Below are positions 25,810 through 36,123 of a stretch of 56,579 bases of DNA, piece by piece. Below the pieces are notes generated by a model. That model was given only the letters and a program-made list of their open reading frames with translations. It did not search any database and was not told where the DNA came from. The translations under genes and the position numbers were made by a program. Source of the stretch: Opitutaceae bacterium (GTDB lineage: Bacteria > Verrucomicrobiota > Verrucomicrobiia > Opitutales > Opitutaceae); contig SYGN01000336.1 in the NCBI GenBank assembly GCA_005799525.1, positions 1 through 56,579 of the forward strand, in the 5' to 3' direction. How positions within the stretch are numbered: the first letter of the stretch is position 1; every line of letters starts with the position of its first letter.

Positions 25810-28551
25810 ATGCACATTCTCGTGAAACGCATCCTTCCACCACTCACGTCACTGCTGCTCTTCGCCGCCGCCTTCTCGGGCGCGCGCGCGGCGGATACGC
25901 CCGCGGACGTGATGGCGGAACGCCACCGCGCCTTTCTCGAGAGCAACTGCCAGGGCTGCCACGGGCCCGAGAAGCAGAAGGGGAAGTTCCGGGTCGACGA
26001 CCTGCCGCTCACGATGGCTGATCTGCCCACGGCGGAACGCTGGCAGAAGATCCTGAATGCGCTGAACGCCGGAGAAATGCCGCCAGAGGATGAGAAGCAG
26101 CCCGCGCCCGAGGCGAAGGCGAACTTCCTCGACGACCTGTCCAACGCAATGGTCGCCGCCCGCCAGCGCCTTTCGGATCAGAAGGGCGTGATTGCCCTCC
26201 GCCGGCTCAATCGCCGCGAGTATGCCAACACGCTGCACGATCTCCTCGGGGTGCATGTCGACGTGAGCGCGCTGCCTTCCGACACCGGCGGCCCCAACTT
26301 CGATACCGTGGGCGCAAGCCTCTTTGTGAACGGCAACCAGTTCGAGATCTACGAGGCGCTGGCGCTCGAAGCGCTCGAGGAAGCCTTCACCGCAGCAGCC
26401 GTCGATTCGGCGGCGAAAAAATTCCGCCTCGAAACCGAGCAGACCCATCCGGCCTTTCTGAAGAAAAATCAGGAGTCGCTCGACGCCATCGACCGGATGA
26501 ATCGCTGGATCAAGGCGGTGGATGACGCCGCCGCGCGCCCGGAGAACGCCGCCCTCGCGGCAAAGCTCCGGAAAGACGCCCCGACCGACGACGAGCTGCG
26601 TTTCTACTGGCACCAAATCCCCGGTGCCCCGAGTCCGATGACCTTCGGCTTCAGCAAGGAAACCGAGGTCAATCCACGAATCATCTACCGTCACCGGGAT
26701 TACACGGAGTTCGTCCGTTACGACGAGTATTACCTGCGGCTGCCCGCCCTCGATCAGGGCACCTACCTGCCCGTGCGATCCAACAGCCAGCCCTTCGGCT
26801 TTGGCGGCACTGGCCTTGCCACCGAACCAAGGCTTTCGATCCCGCGCGAATTTCTGCCGGGTGACTACGTGGTCCGCATTCGCGCCGGGGCCACGCCCGA
26901 CGCCCCCGCGGAGCGCCGCTTTCTGGACTTCGGGCTGAAGGGAGCCTTCCCCGTCGGCCCCGGCACCCCCGCGCGCAGCACCCATCATGTCAGCGGCACG
27001 ATCGAGGCGCCAGCCGTGATCGAAATTCCGTTCACCCTCACGCGGGAAAATGTCGCGCAAAATCACCGCAGTCTCTTCGTGCGCGAACGGGGCTTCCTCA
27101 ACCTCGCCAGATCCCAGCAACAGTTTCGGGAAGCCATCCAACGCAACGGCCACGGCCCCGAATTCGCGATCTGGATCGACTGGATGGAAATTGAGCGCGT
27201 GCCGGTCTCGTCCGAGACCCTGGCGCCGGGACTCCGCGCGCTGGACCTTCCGCTCGACCCCAAGGTGGCCGACGTCCCGCCGGAGAAACTCCGGAGCGCG
27301 CTCGCGCAGTTCGTGCAGGAGGCCTACCGCGGAGTTCCGGCGCCCGACGGACTGGTGGATCGCCTGCTGCGGCTCTACGACACGCGCCGGGCGACCGGAG
27401 GCACGCATCGCGACGCGCTCAAGCAGGCGCTGGCCGCGGTGCTTTCCTCGCCCCGCTTTCTCTACCGCGCCGAACCCGACGCCGGCACCGCGCGCCGCCC
27501 GCTCGATGGGTTCGAGCTGGCCACCCGCCTCTCCTAGTTCCTCTGGGGCTCCCCGCCGGATCGCACCTTGCGCGACCTCGCCGCCACGGGGGAACTCCGG
27601 CGACCGGAGATCCTCGCGGACCAAGCGGACCGTTTGCTCGACCACCCGCGCTCCGCGCACTTCGTTCGCCCCTTTCTGGGCCCGTGGTTGACCATGGACC
27701 GTCTGGATCTGTTTCAATTCAACCAGACCCTCTATCCCAGGTTTGACGATGCCGTGAAGTCGGCCGCGCGGCAGGAAGTCTATGAGACCTTCGCCGCCCT
27801 GCTGCGGGACAACGGACGCCTCGGCGAATTGCTCGGCGCGGACCACGTGATGATCAATGCGCTGCTCGCCGACTACTACGGCATCCCCGGCGTGACGGGC
27901 GACGCGTTTCGCAAAGTGCCGCTCCCCGCCGGCTCCGCGCGCGGCGGTCTGCTCGGCATGGCGGCCATCATGGCGATGGGCAGCAACGGCCAGCACACCA
28001 ACCCGGTGGAGCGCGGCGCGTGGGTGCTGCGCAAGCTGCTCCACGAACCGCCGCCCCCGGCCCCCGCCAACGTCCCCGAGCTCGCGCGCCTCGGCGCCCA
28101 GTTGCTCACCGCGCGCGAGCGGCTCCGCCTGCACCAGGAGGAACCGCAATGCGCCAACTGCCACCGCAAGATCGACCCGATCGGTTTCGGCCTGGAGAAC
28201 TTCGACGCCGTCGGCCAATGGCGCACCACCGACAGCTACCAAGCCCGGGACGAGGCCGGCAAGCCGCTGCCCAACGCGAAGAAGACCTGGACCATCGACG
28301 CCGGCGGCGCGCTGCACAAGGGACCCGCGTTCCGCGACTATTTCGAGCTGCGCGCGATCATCGCGGCGAAACAGGAGAATTTCGCCCGCGGCTTCACCTC
28401 CGCGCTGATCGAATACGCCCTCGGCCGCTCATGCGGCTTCAGCGATGAGCCCCTGATCGCCAGCATCGTCGCTCAGGCCGGGGCGAAGTCGTTCGCGACC
28501 CGCGAATTTGTCCACGCCTTGATCCGCAGCAAAGAATTCCTATCCAAATAA
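25810..28551 (+). pseudogene. DUF1587/1592/1588/1585 secreted cytochrome c protein with in-frame TAG
   Basis: ATG at 25810 gives a signal peptide (PPLTSLLLFAAAFSGARAAD), a first haem motif CQGCH, DUF1587 (RRLNRREYANTLHDLLGV), a DUF1595-like segment, DUF1592 (GFELATRLS...), DUF1588 with a second haem motif CANCHRKIDPIGFGLENFD, and DUF1585 (ALIEYALGRSCGFSD, FVHALIRSKEF). The frame is interrupted by TAG at 27535-27537 between ATRLS and FLWGSPPD, where the family has tyrosine (LSYFLW). TAC-to-TAG is therefore the simplest explanation, and the downstream frame continues intact to 28551. Without readthrough the second haem domain is lost. The family is paired with DUF1552 proteins, as here; its function is unknown but probably periplasmic redox. 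Confidence 0.88.
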
Positions 28552-28560
28552 CTCCCCCTT

Positions 28561-29865
28561 ATGAACGCGCCCCAAAATCGTCGCAGCTTCCTGCGCACCG
28601 CTACCGCCCTGATCGCCCTGCCCCTGCTCGAGTCCATCGGCTTCCGTCGCTTCGCCTCCGCCGCACCCGCGCCGGCCGCCACCGCCCGCCCGAAGCGAAT
28701 GATCTTTCTGGGCTTCGGCTGGGGCGTGACCGAGCAGTCGTGGTTTCCCGACCTCGCGCAAAAAGGCCCCGGTTACACCCTGCCCACCGGGCTGGCGCCG
28801 CTCGCCCGGCACAAATCCGACTTCACGATCGTGCAGGGCCTCGTGAACAAGGACGTCACCGGCGGCCACAGCGGCAGCACCTTTTGGCTGACCGGCGCCA
28901 ACGAATTCGGCGCGCCGGGCCAGAGTTTCCACAACACGATCTCGGTCGATCAGGTCGCCGCCGATGCGCTCGGGAAGGAAACCCGTTTCGACTCCCTAAT
29001 CCTAGATTGCGGCGCGGCAGCCAACGCGTCGGGGCACGGCCCGGGCCTCTCGCTCTCCTGGGATGCGCGCGGCAAGCCGATGTCCGGACCCAAGACGCCG
29101 GTCGAGGCGTTCCACCGGCTCTTTGCGCAGGACAGCACGCCGATCGAAGTGCAAAAGACGATGCTCCGGCAGCGCCGCAGCGTCCTCGACCACGCCTTGG
29201 AGAGCGCCCGTGAGTTGCAGCGCCAGCTCGGCAAGACCGACAACGCGAAATTGGACGAGTATTTCCAGGGCATCCGGGACATCGAGACGCGGCTGGGCCG
29301 CGACGAGCGCTGGCTGGGCGCGCCCCGGCCTGCGCCGGGCCTCCCGGAGCCGAAGCCCGGCCTCGCCGGCTTTGAGGAAATCAAGCTGATGTATGACCTC
29401 ATGGTCGCCGCGCTGCGCACCGACAGCACGCGCGTGCTGAGTTACCGGCAGCCGGTGTCCACGCTGGTCACCAGCCTCGATATCCGCATCGATTCCCACA
29501 CGATGAGCCACTACCTCGGGAAGGGCCCGGAATATCTGGAGGCCTCCGAGAAACGCGACCGGGCGCAAAGCGAGCTGCTCGCCGGCCTGCTGGACAAACT
29601 GAAGTCGACCCAGGAGCCCGACGGCAGCACGCTGTTCGACCACACGACGGTCGTCTACGGCAGCAACATCCGTACCGGCCACACGCTGGACAGCTGCCCC
29701 ACGCTCCTCGCCGGCCGTGGCGCGGGTCTTCGGCTCGGGCAAAACGTCGTCGTCGCGAGGGACACGCCGCTCTGCAACGCCTGGCTCACCCTGCTCCGGG
29801 GCTCGGGCGTCGCGGTGGAGCGCCACGGCGACAGCACCGGTGTAATCCCGCACCTCCTGACCTGA
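28561..29865 (+). CDS. DUF1552 secreted protein (Tat signal)
   Basis: The 434-residue product begins NRRSFLRTATALIALPLLES, a twin-arginine-type signal sequence, which suggests export in folded form. The body contains RMIFLGFGWGVTEQSWFP, FTIVQGLVNKDVTGGHSGST, SVDQVAADALG and TVVYGSNIRTGHTLDSCPTLLAG, the DUF1552 pattern, a family related in fold to alkaline-phosphatase/sulfatase-like proteins. DUF1552 genes almost always follow DUF1592-type cytochrome genes in planctomycetes and verrucomicrobia, as here (nine bases apart). The stop overlaps the next start (TGATG). No biochemical function is established. Confidence 0.9.
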   Translation: MNAPQNRRSFLRTATALIALPLLESIGFRRFASAAPAPAATARPKRMIFLGFGWGVTEQSWFPDLAQKGPGYTLPTGLAPLARHKSDFTIVQGLVNKDVTGGHSGSTFWLTGANEFGAPGQSFHNTISVDQVAADALGKETRFDSLILDCGAAANASGHGPGLSLSWDARGKPMSGPKTPVEAFHRLFAQDSTPIEVQKTMLRQRRSVLDHALESARELQRQLGKTDNAKLDEYFQGIRDIETRLGRDERWLGAPRPAPGLPEPKPGLAGFEEIKLMYDLMVAALRTDSTRVLSYRQPVSTLVTSLDIRIDSHTMSHYLGKGPEYLEASEKRDRAQSELLAGLLDKLKSTQEPDGSTLFDHTTVVYGSNIRTGHTLDSCPTLLAGRGAGLRLGQNVVVARDTPLCNAWLTLLRGSGVAVERHGDSTGVIPHLLT

Positions 29866-31088
29866 TGCCTGCCGCCTCCTCCTCGAAACTCCGCCTCCTG
29901 TTTCTCGCCACCCTCTGGTTCACCGCACGCGCGACTGCCGCGCCCGCGACCTACAACCCCGCCGTTCTACCGCAGGGGCATGACTATTTCGAATTGCGCG
30001 ACGGCTTGGCGAATAGCCGCCGTACGTTCGAGCGCACGCACGCCGGGCGCGTGGTCTTCCTTGGCGGTTCGATCACCGCGGGCGGCGCGTGGCGGCAACT
30101 CACCGGTGATTATCTCACGAAGAAGTTCCCCGTGACAAAGTTCACGTTCATCAACGCCGGCATCGGATCGCTCGGCTCTGTGCCGCATGCGTTTCGGCTG
30201 GAGCGCGACGTGCTGGCGCACGGCCCGGTCGATTTACTGTTCCTTGAAGCAGCGGTCAACGACACCTCGAATACCGCCGATCCCGCGCACATGCTGCGCG
30301 GCATCGAGGGCGTCGTGCGCCACCTGCGCTCCGTGAATCCGCTGACCGACATCGTGCAACTTCACTTCGTCATGCCCGAGCACATGGCCGACTACAACGG
30401 TGGCAGGGTGCCCGCATCGATCGTCCAGCACGAAAAGGTCGCAGTCGCCTACGGCAATCCGTCGCTGAATCTCTCGCGCGAAGTCACCGACCGCATCAAC
30501 GCCGGTGAATTTTCATGGGATCAGGATTTCAAGAATCTCCATCCGTCGCCCTTTGGTCACACGCTCTACGCGAACAGTGTCGCCCGGCTGCTGAACGCGG
30601 CGTTCGCACCGCCGCCGGCCGCCTCCGCGCAACCACACGGGCTGCCGGCACCGGTTGATCCCGCGAGCTATTTTCGCGGCCGTTTCGGCGAAGTCCGCGG
30701 CGCGCGCATCGTCCGGGGCTTTGCCTTGGAGAAAGCGTGGAAGCCCACGGATAAAAAGGGCACGCGCGCGGGCTTCGTCGATGTGCCCGCGCTCGTCGGC
30801 ATCGCGCCCGGCGCGGAATTCGAATTTGATTTCGAGGGCACGGGCTGCGGCCTGTTCATCACCGCCGGGCCGGATGCCGGCCGCCTCGAGGTCAGCATCG
30901 ACGGTGCACCGTATCGGCCGATCGAAACCTACACCCGTTGGAGCAACTCGCTCCACTTGCCATGGGCGGTGATACTCGACGATAATTTGCCACCTGGCCC
31001 CCACGTCGCGAAAGTACGGATCGCTCGCGACCATGACGCCAAGTCCACTGGCACCGCGCTGCGCGTGTTCCATCTCCTCCTCAACTGA
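29865..31088 (+). CDS. Secreted SGNH/GDSL-type hydrolase
   Basis: The 407-residue product has a signal peptide (KLRLLFLATLWFTARATAAP). The SGNH nucleophile block is RVVFLGGSITAGGAWRQL (GGS instead of GDS, common in this branch), the asparagine block is LLFLEAAVNDTSN, and the catalytic His region is NLHPSPFGHTLYA. A C-terminal beta domain follows (GAEFEFDFEGTGCGLFITAG, LEVSIDGAPYRPIETY, LPPGPHVAKVRI). It would be an extracellular or periplasmic carbohydrate esterase. The start codon shares a base with the DUF1552 stop, and the next gene follows after three bases, so it belongs to the same operon. Confidence 0.87.
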   Translation: MPAASSSKLRLLFLATLWFTARATAAPATYNPAVLPQGHDYFELRDGLANSRRTFERTHAGRVVFLGGSITAGGAWRQLTGDYLTKKFPVTKFTFINAGIGSLGSVPHAFRLERDVLAHGPVDLLFLEAAVNDTSNTADPAHMLRGIEGVVRHLRSVNPLTDIVQLHFVMPEHMADYNGGRVPASIVQHEKVAVAYGNPSLNLSREVTDRINAGEFSWDQDFKNLHPSPFGHTLYANSVARLLNAAFAPPPAASAQPHGLPAPVDPASYFRGRFGEVRGARIVRGFALEKAWKPTDKKGTRAGFVDVPALVGIAPGAEFEFDFEGTGCGLFITAGPDAGRLEVSIDGAPYRPIETYTRWSNSLHLPWAVILDDNLPPGPHVAKVRIARDHDAKSTGTALRVFHLLLN

Positions 31089-31091
31089 TCG

Positions 31092-34000
31092 ATGAAATTC
31101 CTGTCCCTCCTCCTTTGCCTCGTCTTGTGGCCGGCCTCGGCTTTTCCCGCCGCGGGCGAATCCCTGCGCACGGGCGACGGAATTCTTTTCTACGGTGGCG
31201 GAATGGTCGAGCGCCTGCTCGAGTCCGGTGATCTCGAAGCCCGCCTGCAGCTCGCGCACCCTGGCAAAAAACTTCGCATCCGCAGCCTCGCGTGGACGGG
31301 TGACGAAGTCGGCTACCGGCTCCGCCCCGAGGGCTACGTCGAGCACTTCAAAACGTTGCTCGCCGCCTGGCCGGCCCAGGTCGTCGTGTTGGGCTACGGC
31401 ATAGGCGAGTCTTTTTCCGGCGCACCGGGTCTGCCGGCGTTTCGTTCCCAGTATCAGGTCTATCTGCGCGAGATTTCGCGTCTCCACCCAGGTGCAAAAA
31501 TTATCCTCCTCTCGCCGATTGCCGTCGAGGACCGCAGCACCTCGAACGCCGCCGAGCGCAACCGCGACGTCGCCCTCTACACCCAAGCGATCGCCGAGCT
31601 CGCCCGCGAACACAACGCCACCTTCCTCGATCTCTTCACCGCGAGCCGCGACGCGTATGCGCGCGCCACCGCACCGCTGACCACGCAGGGCATCCATCTC
31701 AACGCCGCCGGCACCCGCATCATCAGCAATACGATCGCCCGAGCATTCCTAGGCGATGCCGCGCCTGACGTGGAGGACTCGCCCCGGCTCACCGACGTCG
31801 CCCGCGCCGCTGCACTGAAACATAGCTACGTGGCCGAGCTCGTTCGCCCCAAGAACGCCGCGCTCTATTACGGCGTGCGCAAACGCCCTGAGGAAAACGC
31901 CGCAGAACTCCCACGCTACCACCAGCTCGTCGCGCAGGCCGACGCTATCGTGCACGACCTCGCGGCGAATCCGGCGAAGCGTTTTTCTGAATACCCCGCG
32001 CCGTCGCTGCCGCCGTTGCCCGAGGGCAAGACGACGACGTATCGGTTTCCCGGTGGCACTGTTCGCTCGCCCGCCGACTTGCAGCGGGAACTCGTCGTGG
32101 CGGACGGATATGCGGTGAATCTTTTCGCTTCTGAGGAGCAATTCCCCGAGCTGCGCAATCCCGTACAAGTGAGCTTCGACGCCCGCGGCCGCCTTTGGGT
32201 CGTCACGATGCCGTCGTTTCCGCACACAATCCCCGGCGAGCAACCGCGCGATAAGATTCTCGTCCTCGAGGACACCGACCGCGACGGTCAGGCGGACAAG
32301 TGCACGGTATTCGCCGACGGCTTTGATGCGCTCGACGGCGTGGCCTTCCACGAACGCGGCGTGATCGTCTCTGCGCAGCCCCAGCTGCTCATCCTGAACG
32401 ACACCGATGGCGATGGCCGCGCCGACACCCGCACCGAACTGTTGCGCGGCATCGACGTCACCGATTCGCACCACGGCGGCATGGTGACCAGCGATCCGCT
32501 CGGCCATCTACTTTTTTCCGACGGCGTGTTTCACCGCTCACAGTTTGAAACGCCCTTCGGCGTCGTGCGCGGCATCGACTCGTCAACGTATCGGCTCAAC
32601 CCCGCGACCGGCCGCATCACGACCGAGTGGCAGAGCCTGACGCCAAATCCATGGAAAATCTCGTTCGACCGCTACGGAAACATTTTCCAACGCTATGGCG
32701 GTGGACACGTGCTCGAAGGCGTGCCGCTCACGTGGATGCCGCTCGGCGTCTACCACCCCTACGCCCACGCCAACGTGCTCAACTACGCGAAGGGCTCGGC
32801 CCTCAGCGTGATCTCCAGTCCGAATTTCCCCGATTCGTTTCAACAAGGTATCGCCTCCGCCTCGCTCCTCGGCAGTTACATCGTGTCACTCTCGGCGGTT
32901 AAACCAGATGATGGCCCGATCGTGGCGACCAACCGTATCGACGTGCTCAGTTCGAAGAACAGCACGTTTCGCCCCGTGGATGTGGAGTTCGGTTTCGACG
33001 GCGCGCTCTACGTCTCTGACTTTTCGAGCCTGATCATCGGCCACGCGCAGCACGCCATGCGCGATCCCCAGTGGAACCATGTGCGCGGTCGTATCTGGCG
33101 CGTCGTCCACACGGGAAAACCGCTCGTCAAAGCGTGGCCGCAAATCGAAGGCGCCGCTCCGGCCGCGCTCCTTCCACTGCTAGTTCACTCGCAAAACATC
33201 GTCCGCCATCACGCGCGCATCGAACTCCGCAAACTCGGTGCGAGCCCCGTGCCCGCCATCGAAGCGTGGGTCGCGGCGCAGCCCCGCACGCAACCCGCGT
33301 TCGACCAGGCTCAGCTCGAAGCCTCGTGGGTCATCGCCGCCGTCGGCAAAGTGCAACCCGCCTGGATTTCCAACCTCGCCCGCTCCGAAAATCCACTCAC
33401 GCGCGCCGCCGCAGCTCAACTCGTGCGCCTGACCGCCGACCGAGTGCCGGACGCCGTCGCACGTCTCACCCAAGCCGCTGCCGATCCTCACCCGCGCGTG
33501 CGTATGGCCGCGATCAACGCCGTCGCTCATCTCCGCCCGGCGCGCCCCGAATTCGACTCCGTCATCGCCCACCTCCATCCGACCGAGCCCACCGTGCAGC
33601 AGATGCTGACCGATCTTCGCGCTGGAACCAAACCGCTCAAAGGGCGTTCGGTTCCCGTGCTGGAAGTTTCGCCCGCCACGCGCGTCAGCCACTGGTTGAC
33701 CATCAGCACCACCTCCGCAAACGAGTCGGCACCCGCCGCGAAACAAAAAGGTAAAGCCCCGGCGACCACGGGCGGCACATATCGGACTTTCATCGACGTG
33801 ACTTCACCCCAAACTGCTGTGCTCAGCGTGAAACATGGCTTCCTCGATATCTCCGCCAACGGCGTCCGACTCGCCTCCGCCGACAGCACCTACAGCACGG
33901 AGCAGCAAGTCACCTTCGATCTCACGCCCGGTTTGAACCCCATCGAAATCACCTATCGCCGCCTGCGCAACGCTCCGCCGCCGGTGTTCATTTACGATTC

Positions 34001-34469
34001 GCTTGGGCAACCACTCGCCGGCGCCCGCTTCGCCGCCGATGCGACCGCCCTCAATTCTATAGCCGCCGCTTGGGAAAAAGCCCACGCCCTCGATGCCGAC
34101 GCCCTGCGCGTCCAAGCCGTGCCGAACCAAATGCAATTCGCTCCGCGCGAACTCCGCGCTAAAGCCGGCCAGCCCGTGCGCATGGTTTTCGAAAATCCCG
34201 ATTCAATGCCGCACAACCTCGTGCTCGTCTCTCCCGGTGCCGACGAGGAAATCGGCCTGCTGGCTGACCAAATGGCGAGCGATCCTACGGGCCTAGCGAA
34301 ACACTTTGTGCCTGCCTCAGCAAAAGTCCTACACGCAACTCCCCTCGTGAATCCGAGCGCCCGCGCCGAGCTCGTGTTCACCGCTCCGACCCAACCCGGA
34401 CGCTATCCTTACCTCTGCACATTCCCCGGCCACTGGCGCATCATGAGCGGCGTTCTGGTGGTGGAGTGA
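31092..34469 (+). CDS. Secreted SGNH-like / PVC propeller dehydrogenase / cupredoxin fusion
   Basis: The product is 1125 residues. After a signal peptide (LLLCLVLWPASAFPAAG) comes an SGNH-like domain (residues about 25-220: LGYGIGESFSG, HLNAAGTRI) whose nucleophile motif is degenerate. Residues about 320-680 form the PVC-type membrane-bound dehydrogenase propeller (VRSPADLQRELVVADGYAVNLF, DARGRLWVVTMPSFPH, ILVLEDTDRDGQADKCTVFADG). Next are HEAT-like helices, a sandwich domain, and a C-terminal azurin-like type 1 copper domain (MPHNLVLVSPGADEEIG; YPYLCTFPGHWRIMSG) with His, Cys, His and Met ligands. No CxxCH is present, so copper may replace the usual haem for electron transfer. It ends the plus-strand cluster. 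Confidence 0.87.
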   Translation: MKFLSLLLCLVLWPASAFPAAGESLRTGDGILFYGGGMVERLLESGDLEARLQLAHPGKKLRIRSLAWTGDEVGYRLRPEGYVEHFKTLLAAWPAQVVVLGYGIGESFSGAPGLPAFRSQYQVYLREISRLHPGAKIILLSPIAVEDRSTSNAAERNRDVALYTQAIAELAREHNATFLDLFTASRDAYARATAPLTTQGIHLNAAGTRIISNTIARAFLGDAAPDVEDSPRLTDVARAAALKHSYVAELVRPKNAALYYGVRKRPEENAAELPRYHQLVAQADAIVHDLAANPAKRFSEYPAPSLPPLPEGKTTTYRFPGGTVRSPADLQRELVVADGYAVNLFASEEQFPELRNPVQVSFDARGRLWVVTMPSFPHTIPGEQPRDKILVLEDTDRDGQADKCTVFADGFDALDGVAFHERGVIVSAQPQLLILNDTDGDGRADTRTELLRGIDVTDSHHGGMVTSDPLGHLLFSDGVFHRSQFETPFGVVRGIDSSTYRLNPATGRITTEWQSLTPNPWKISFDRYGNIFQRYGGGHVLEGVPLTWMPLGVYHPYAHANVLNYAKGSALSVISSPNFPDSFQQGIASASLLGSYIVSLSAVKPDDGPIVATNRIDVLSSKNSTFRPVDVEFGFDGALYVSDFSSLIIGHAQHAMRDPQWNHVRGRIWRVVHTGKPLVKAWPQIEGAAPAALLPLLVHSQNIVRHHARIELRKLGASPVPAIEAWVAAQPRTQPAFDQAQLEASWVIAAVGKVQPAWISNLARSENPLTRAAAAQLVRLTADRVPDAVARLTQAAADPHPRVRMAAINAVAHLRPARPEFDSVIAHLHPTEPTVQQMLTDLRAGTKPLKGRSVPVLEVSPATRVSHWLTISTTSANESAPAAKQKGKAPATTGGTYRTFIDVTSPQTAVLSVKHGFLDISANGVRLASADSTYSTEQQVTFDLTPGLNPIEITYRRLRNAPPPVFIYDSLGQPLAGARFAADATALNSIAAAWEKAHALDADALRVQAVPNQMQFAPRELRAKAGQPVRMVFENPDSMPHNLVLVSPGADEEIGLLADQMASDPTGLAKHFVPASAKVLHATPLVNPSARAELVFTAPTQPGRYPYLCTFPGHWRIMSGVLVVE

Positions 34470-34512
34470 CGCGCGCGTCGGCTATGACCGCTCTCGTCGT
34501 TCACTCGCCTCC

Positions 34513-36123
34513 TCACCGCGCCATCGCCTGCGCCATCGTCTGCGGCGGCGGGATACGGTTAAACTTCATCAGCGAACGAATCTGCGTTTGGTCCAGCGCT
34601 GCGTTGCACACAAAAACCTCGTCGATGGCGCCGCGGAAAAATCGTCCCAGCGCCCCACTCTGCCGCCCAATCCCGCGATAGGCCAGATTGCGGCCGAGCC
34701 ACATATTGTGGGCCTCATCGCCCGAAATATCCGTGCGAATCTCGCCTAACGCCTTGCGCGCCGCCGGCTCCAGTTCGCCATCGAGATAAAGCAAGATGTG
34801 CGTGCCCGCGTCGGGTCGGTGGCCGCCATACATCACCACCGCGCAATGGTGCCAGCGGTCATCGCGCAGATCCGTCGTGCCGATCACGAAACGCTCGTTC
34901 ACCCCCAGCCGCAGCCGACCCAACGGACCCTCCTTCTCGGTTGGGTTAACGGAAATCTGCCAGGCATGGCCGGGCTTGTTCGTGCCCCAGTTGATGATAC
35001 CGTAGCCCTCATTGATCCCCGAATCCCGTGGCACCTTGACCCAAAACGCCACTGTGCGCGGCTCTCCGCCCGGGATGCCCGAGAACTCGGCTTCCACATA
35101 GTCATCCCTCCCATCGAACGACAGGCCCGGCCCAAATTGTCCGGAAATCCACTGCGGCCCGGACACGCCCTCCGGATAGGTGCGCAATATCGCGCGCGCC
35201 TTCGGCGAGCCGAGCTTTCGACCGCGATTCATCGAGCTCCCTCCCCGCCCTTCGTCGAAGGGCCAATGCAAAAAACCCACCTCGCCGAACGCTTGCGGCG
35301 GCAAATCCGTGACGAAGCCGCCGGCATCCGCCGCGAACTGCTCGACCCGCTGCGGCATAAATCGCGCGGCCTGGTGCACCGTGAGCGCCAAGGTCTCCCG
35401 CTGACTGCTCGGTGCCGCCTCGACTTTGCCCTCCAGCACGTGGACCTCCGTGTCGCCAGAAGGGCCCACACTGACCCCGAATTCGGTGCCCTGATCTACA
35501 AGGCGACCACGCGGGCTTTCGAGAACAAAGCCCTTCGTGCCTTGAGCAATCCGCGTTACAACCCGGCCTCGGTGGAGAAACGCGTGCTGAGGTCCCAACA
35601 CCTCAAAGTCGGCCGGCCCTTCGACAATCACCGTCGCCCCGCGAGCGAACTTAATTTCGACCAGCCCCGCCGCCAGTCGCAGGCGGCCCACTCCGATTTC
35701 ACCGCCCGCGTGCAGCGGAACTTGCTCCTCGCCCCACGCCGCCGATTCCATGCGGACGATGCGCGCATCCGGAATTCCGTGACGCAACGCCCACCACCCG
35801 ACAAAGCTCAGGACCAATGCCGCCGCCGCAGCCAGCGCCCAGGCCCATGCCGATTGACCAAGCCATCTTTCGCGCCGCTTCGGCCGCACGGAAAACTCTA
35901 CCGGGAAATCCGTGAGTCGCGCCCGCACTTCACGCACAAACGCATTGTCGTCGGTATAGAGGTGCCCGTGCGCCAACAACCGCTCCACGACAGTCAAACG
36001 ACTGAGTTCGGCCAACAGCTCCGGATCAGCCCGGCACGCGTCGAGCAAGCGAGCGGCTTCTTCTCTCGTCAGGTCGCCGACACCGGCGCGGACCAGAAGC
36101 TGTCGTTGTTCGTCCGGGGTCAT
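34513..36123 (-). CDS. FecR-domain transmembrane anti-sigma-like protein with LamG domain
   Basis: The 536-residue product starts MTPDEQRQLLVRAGVGDLTREEAARLLDACRADP, a cytoplasmic anti-sigma-type helical region. One transmembrane helix (WAWALAAAAALVLSFVGWWAL, about 90-112) leads to a periplasmic FecR domain (GATVIVEGPADFEVLGPQHAFLHRGRV, VVDQGTEFGV-like). A C-terminal LamG/concanavalin domain follows (LSFDGRDDYVEAEFSG, WHHCAVVMYGG, ILLYLDGELEP, FFRGAIDEVFVCNAAL). The gene overlaps the ECF sigma factor by four bases. The lectin-like end could sense a saccharide or protein partner outside and release the sigma factor inside. Convergent with the gene ending at 34469. Confidence 0.9.
   Translation of the reverse strand: MTPDEQRQLLVRAGVGDLTREEAARLLDACRADPELLAELSRLTVVERLLAHGHLYTDDNAFVREVRARLTDFPVEFSVRPKRRERWLGQSAWAWALAAAAALVLSFVGWWALRHGIPDARIVRMESAAWGEEQVPLHAGGEIGVGRLRLAAGLVEIKFARGATVIVEGPADFEVLGPQHAFLHRGRVVTRIAQGTKGFVLESPRGRLVDQGTEFGVSVGPSGDTEVHVLEGKVEAAPSSQRETLALTVHQAARFMPQRVEQFAADAGGFVTDLPPQAFGEVGFLHWPFDEGRGGSSMNRGRKLGSPKARAILRTYPEGVSGPQWISGQFGPGLSFDGRDDYVEAEFSGIPGGEPRTVAFWVKVPRDSGINEGYGIINWGTNKPGHAWQISVNPTEKEGPLGRLRLGVNERFVIGTTDLRDDRWHHCAVVMYGGHRPDAGTHILLYLDGELEPAARKALGEIRTDISGDEAHNMWLGRNLAYRGIGRQSGALGRFFRGAIDEVFVCNAALDQTQIRSLMKFNRIPPPQTMAQAMAR

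Noticed and set aside
25849-28317. 822-codon minus-strand open frame across the DUF1592 gene
   Set aside because: It is antisense to a strongly conserved multi-domain protein and has no family character; long antisense frames are common in GC-rich DNA.
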